Assembly: GCA_903895725.1 (NCBI GenBank)
Contig: CAITUV010000061.1
Coordinates: forward strand, 1 to 64,000
Source: an uncultured Myxococcales bacterium
Lineage (GTDB): Bacteria; Myxococcota_A; UBA9042; CAIXZC01
Length of the DNA: 64,000 nt
Reading direction: 5' to 3'
In this document: one piece after another, positions 62,901 to 64,000 of the stretch
How positions within the stretch are numbered: position 1 is the first letter of the stretch
How the letters are laid out: every line of letters begins with the position of its first letter
The notes under the pieces: generated by a model
Database searches by the model: none
The model's input: only the letters and a program-made list of their open reading frames with translations
What the model was told of the DNA's origin: nothing
Translations under genes and position numbers: made by a program

Positions 62901-63208
62901 AGGTCCAGAAGGCCACGGGAGGCGTCTTCGGCAGCATCTGCGACGACAGCTTCGCCAACGTGTTGACCGACATTGGCAACAAGGCATTCGGCCTCCAGGT
63001 GCAGTTCTTCCTGTCGGCTCAGGCCGATGGAAGCCCGGGCAACATCAAGGTCTGGGTCGATGCCGGGGGCGGGTACAATGAGTGTACCCAGGGGTGGTCC
63101 TACCACGCGGACACCAACAGCGTTGAGTTCGATGAGGCCGGTCCCTGCATGCCGCAGGCCGGCGACAAGATCAAGATCTGGTACAAGATGGTGTGCAACA
63201 CCCAGTGA
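59996..63208 (+). CDS. Choice-of-anchor-D lipoprotein with C-terminal VWA-like domain
   Basis: 1070 residues; the ATG at 59996 follows GGGGGAT. The lipobox is VAAC, followed by a short Gly tether. About six Ig-like choice-of-anchor-D domains (residues 40-740) have the pattern IEVNPTELRFSPLAPGE, LLIYPSPVDFGEVLGG and LTVSPPKLDFGWVAVGE. From about residue 757 a von Willebrand A-like fold starts with VDLLFVIDGSPSM, keeping the D-x-S-x-S metal site. A cysteine-rich insertion (CSCGQDQPCPGSC) sits in the middle of that domain. Such domains bind ligands through a metal ion. The next gene starts 14 nt after its stop, so the two are probably co-transcribed. Confidence 0.92.
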   Translation: MNRLASLCFLGVLLVAVAACGDDPTGDGGGGGLAKQTLAQIEVNPTELRFSPLAPGETQTLTLTITNTGDGDDLKIKSVYVLDPDSPFAVTGPEETEIPVNEKTTLTVTYTAPEGVTEGTMLVIKSSAATNPEVEVPLTVGQATTGLLIYPSPVDFGEVLGGDTKVVKLRIDNFGTADARITNVYFQMGGSEDFTIIDAPEFPVDLAPSKGTDVDLSYTPVGGGDDSATLLVAVNEDGSPSLQSILVFGTEVGPELTVSPPKLDFGWVAVGETENLDLSIHNMGQFDLKVNKVYVSAGTNADVSLASPPNSTITVKPGKMEKVAVAFAPKTYFPTTSEPIGGIVLETNDSDEAIVTVPVYGNIDAPFIKVDPADKVDFGIVAQGWTIERTLTLQNVGHAPLTVDKLDITVNTPKGEFGIIEDAGFPPTLPGGGQAILQADEKVEVKLSFLNDGAASGQEAGKLHVHSNDAVTPDVYVDLSAMRGGSPQCTLAYVPGKLDFGTVAHGSSMTKPLFIKNTGSGYCSFVSGTVKKCQSFMGMMTTCSENSGSSDNFFPQGMPIPVKDGIAPGTSHPVQILYKPPTTIPWIPVFEEYYGVMQVTYNEPYSVPGSYTQHKFPAADNTGNLQWNLHGSSGVADIAVLPSEVAFGLVTIGCYSQTFCVRVYNAGTAPLEVKDIYTDGCGPEFQAKGYPELPIFINPSEYKEVCVVYLPQNEGKDICNLVVESSDLDTPLFKVPLTGEGTWDTEQTDYFTQISGKKVDLLFVIDGSPSMCGEQDNVASNFNKLTSVAAQWGNDYQIGIVHLDLGEQDTVSKLSGSPRILDKTTVGKFGANVEAIGCDKSAGEQESGLEAGRRALTPPLMHDTDTPCSCGQDQPCPGSCQDPDTCVNGKCGGFNSGLVRKDAALEVVFVSDEEDQSPGSVPFYIDFYKSIKGFLNEDMFHAHAIVGDWNSGCTISQDEGADAGNRYIEVQKATGGVFGSICDDSFANVLTDIGNKAFGLQVQFFLSAQADGSPGNIKVWVDAGGGYNECTQGWSYHADTNSVEFDEAGPCMPQAGDKIKIWYKMVCNTQ

Positions 63209-63222
63209 GGAGAGGAACGCGC

Positions 63223-64000
63223 ATGAAGCGAATGGTGGTGGTGGCGGTGGGCCTGCTGCTGGCCGCAGGCCTGTATGCGTGCACGAAGTACGGAAAGGGG
63301 AAGAATCCCCAGCTCGAGATCGAGATCGGCGGTGAGTCGGTCTACGGAGAGTACGAGCCGGCAACGACCAAGGCCCCCGACGACCTGTGTCCGGCCGGGC
63401 TCGAGACGCAGACCGAGACGCTCTGCTGTCCCAGCGGCCTCTTTCTGGGACCTGGCGACATCTGCTACGAGCGGTACAAGTTCGATACCGTCCGCCAGGG
63501 GCAGCCGGCCAAGCAGGTGCAGATTGCCATCTCGAACACGGGCAACAAGGACCTCGAGGTGACCAACGTGTATATCGAGGAGGGGGGCAACCCCTACATC
63601 TCGATCCTCTGGGAAGCCGGAGCATCCCACACGCCCGAGGACTTCCCGGTCGTGATCGAGCCCGATCTGCCGGCCCCGAAGATTCAGTTCCTGGTGGAGT
63701 ACGCCCCCGTGGCGGGCATGGTGGACGTGAGCCCCGCCGTGCTCGTGGTGGAGTCGAACGACCCCCGCTACGAGAAGGGGGACTACCAGAACAAGTACAA
63801 GATGCTTCTCTCGATCAAGAGCATCGGCCCAGCAGCCGTCCTCAACCGGAAGAACATCACGTACTCGTGCGTTTCCGGCTGCTCGCCGGAGCAGGTGACC
63901 ATCGACAACGAAGGCACCGACACGCTGGTCATTCAGAAGATCGACTTTGCCAAGCCGTCGTCGGAGTTCTCGCTGGTCAACCAGCCCGCGCTGCCGCTCG
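63223..64000 (+). CDS. Choice-of-anchor-D lipoprotein (3' end cut by window edge)
   Basis: At least 259 residues. The ATG at 63223 has a GAGGAGAGG site upstream. The signal peptide ends in a plausible lipobox (LYAC). A Lys-rich segment leads into a small Cys-containing part (CPAG, CCPSG) and Ig-like strands with QVQIAISNTGNKDLEVTNVYI and ITYSCVSGCSPEQVTIDNEGTDTLVIQKIDF, as in the choice-of-anchor-D domains of the preceding gene. It is probably in an operon with that gene, which starts at 59996, and has no promoter of its own. Domain content beyond 64000 is unknown. Confidence 0.88.
   Translation, partial: MKRMVVVAVGLLLAAGLYACTKYGKGKNPQLEIEIGGESVYGEYEPATTKAPDDLCPAGLETQTETLCCPSGLFLGPGDICYERYKFDTVRQGQPAKQVQIAISNTGNKDLEVTNVYIEEGGNPYISILWEAGASHTPEDFPVVIEPDLPAPKIQFLVEYAPVAGMVDVSPAVLVVESNDPRYEKGDYQNKYKMLLSIKSIGPAAVLNRKNITYSCVSGCSPEQVTIDNEGTDTLVIQKIDFAKPSSEFSLVNQPALPL

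Overview
The window is 64 kb of GC-rich DNA from a Gram-negative bacterium that looks like a myxobacterial relative (Myxococcota or former Deltaproteobacteria). This placement is an inference. It rests on Hanks-type Ser/Thr kinases with long linkers and PEGA-like tails, giant cysteine-rich lipoproteins, MopE-type metal-binding repeats, thrombospondin type 3 (TSP3) repeats, an OmpA-type outer-membrane protein, RCC1 repeats, choice-of-anchor-D lipoproteins, and C-terminal tails resembling MYXO-CTERM sorting signals. No rRNA, tRNA, CRISPR array, insertion sequence or phage gene was seen.

Layout. 1-2750 (-): secreted SD-repeat/MopE protein that runs off the left edge. 3151-3888 (-): comF. 4121-9859 (+): small membrane protein, GH13 alpha-amylase, Ser/Thr kinase. 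9970-14454 (-): gdhA, then a two-receiver PEP/pyruvate-binding protein. 14582-18027 (+): trypsin-like protease translationally coupled to a GT39-like membrane glycosyltransferase. 18050-27983 (-): probable operon of a giant TSP3-barrel-OmpA protein, a kinase and an RCC1 protein. 28235-30824 (+): HD hydrolase, cytidylate kinase, radical SAM protein. 30936-43935 (+): Cys-rich lipoprotein, MBL hydrolase, phosphofructokinase, a 2362-residue Cys-rich lipoprotein and a zinc-ribbon membrane protein. 44081-49616 (-): iorA/iorB, a FadL-like porin and two glycosyltransferases. 49762-54416 (+): small outer-membrane-type protein, then a lipoprotein with MopE, TSP3 and fibrinogen-like domains. 54456-57401 (-): Cys-rich protein with a C-terminal sorting-like tail. 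57572-64000 (+): three choice-of-anchor-D lipoproteins, the last cut by the right edge.

Housekeeping genes (gdhA, pfk, cmk, iorAB, comF) are scattered among genes for a large repeat-rich, calcium- and metal-binding, disulfide-rich exported protein set. Several exported-protein genes have a recognisable sigma70-type promoter just upstream. Each is probably transcribed alone, except the TSP3-OmpA/kinase/RCC1 group.

The least familiar features are an 11-cysteine helical module repeated six times in the 2362-residue protein, a short CVC-D-CC-WD-C module present 13 times in three proteins, an in-frame joining of two apparently complete exported proteins in the TSP3-OmpA gene, and an indolepyruvate oxidoreductase alpha subunit whose two ferredoxin motifs both lack the second cysteine.
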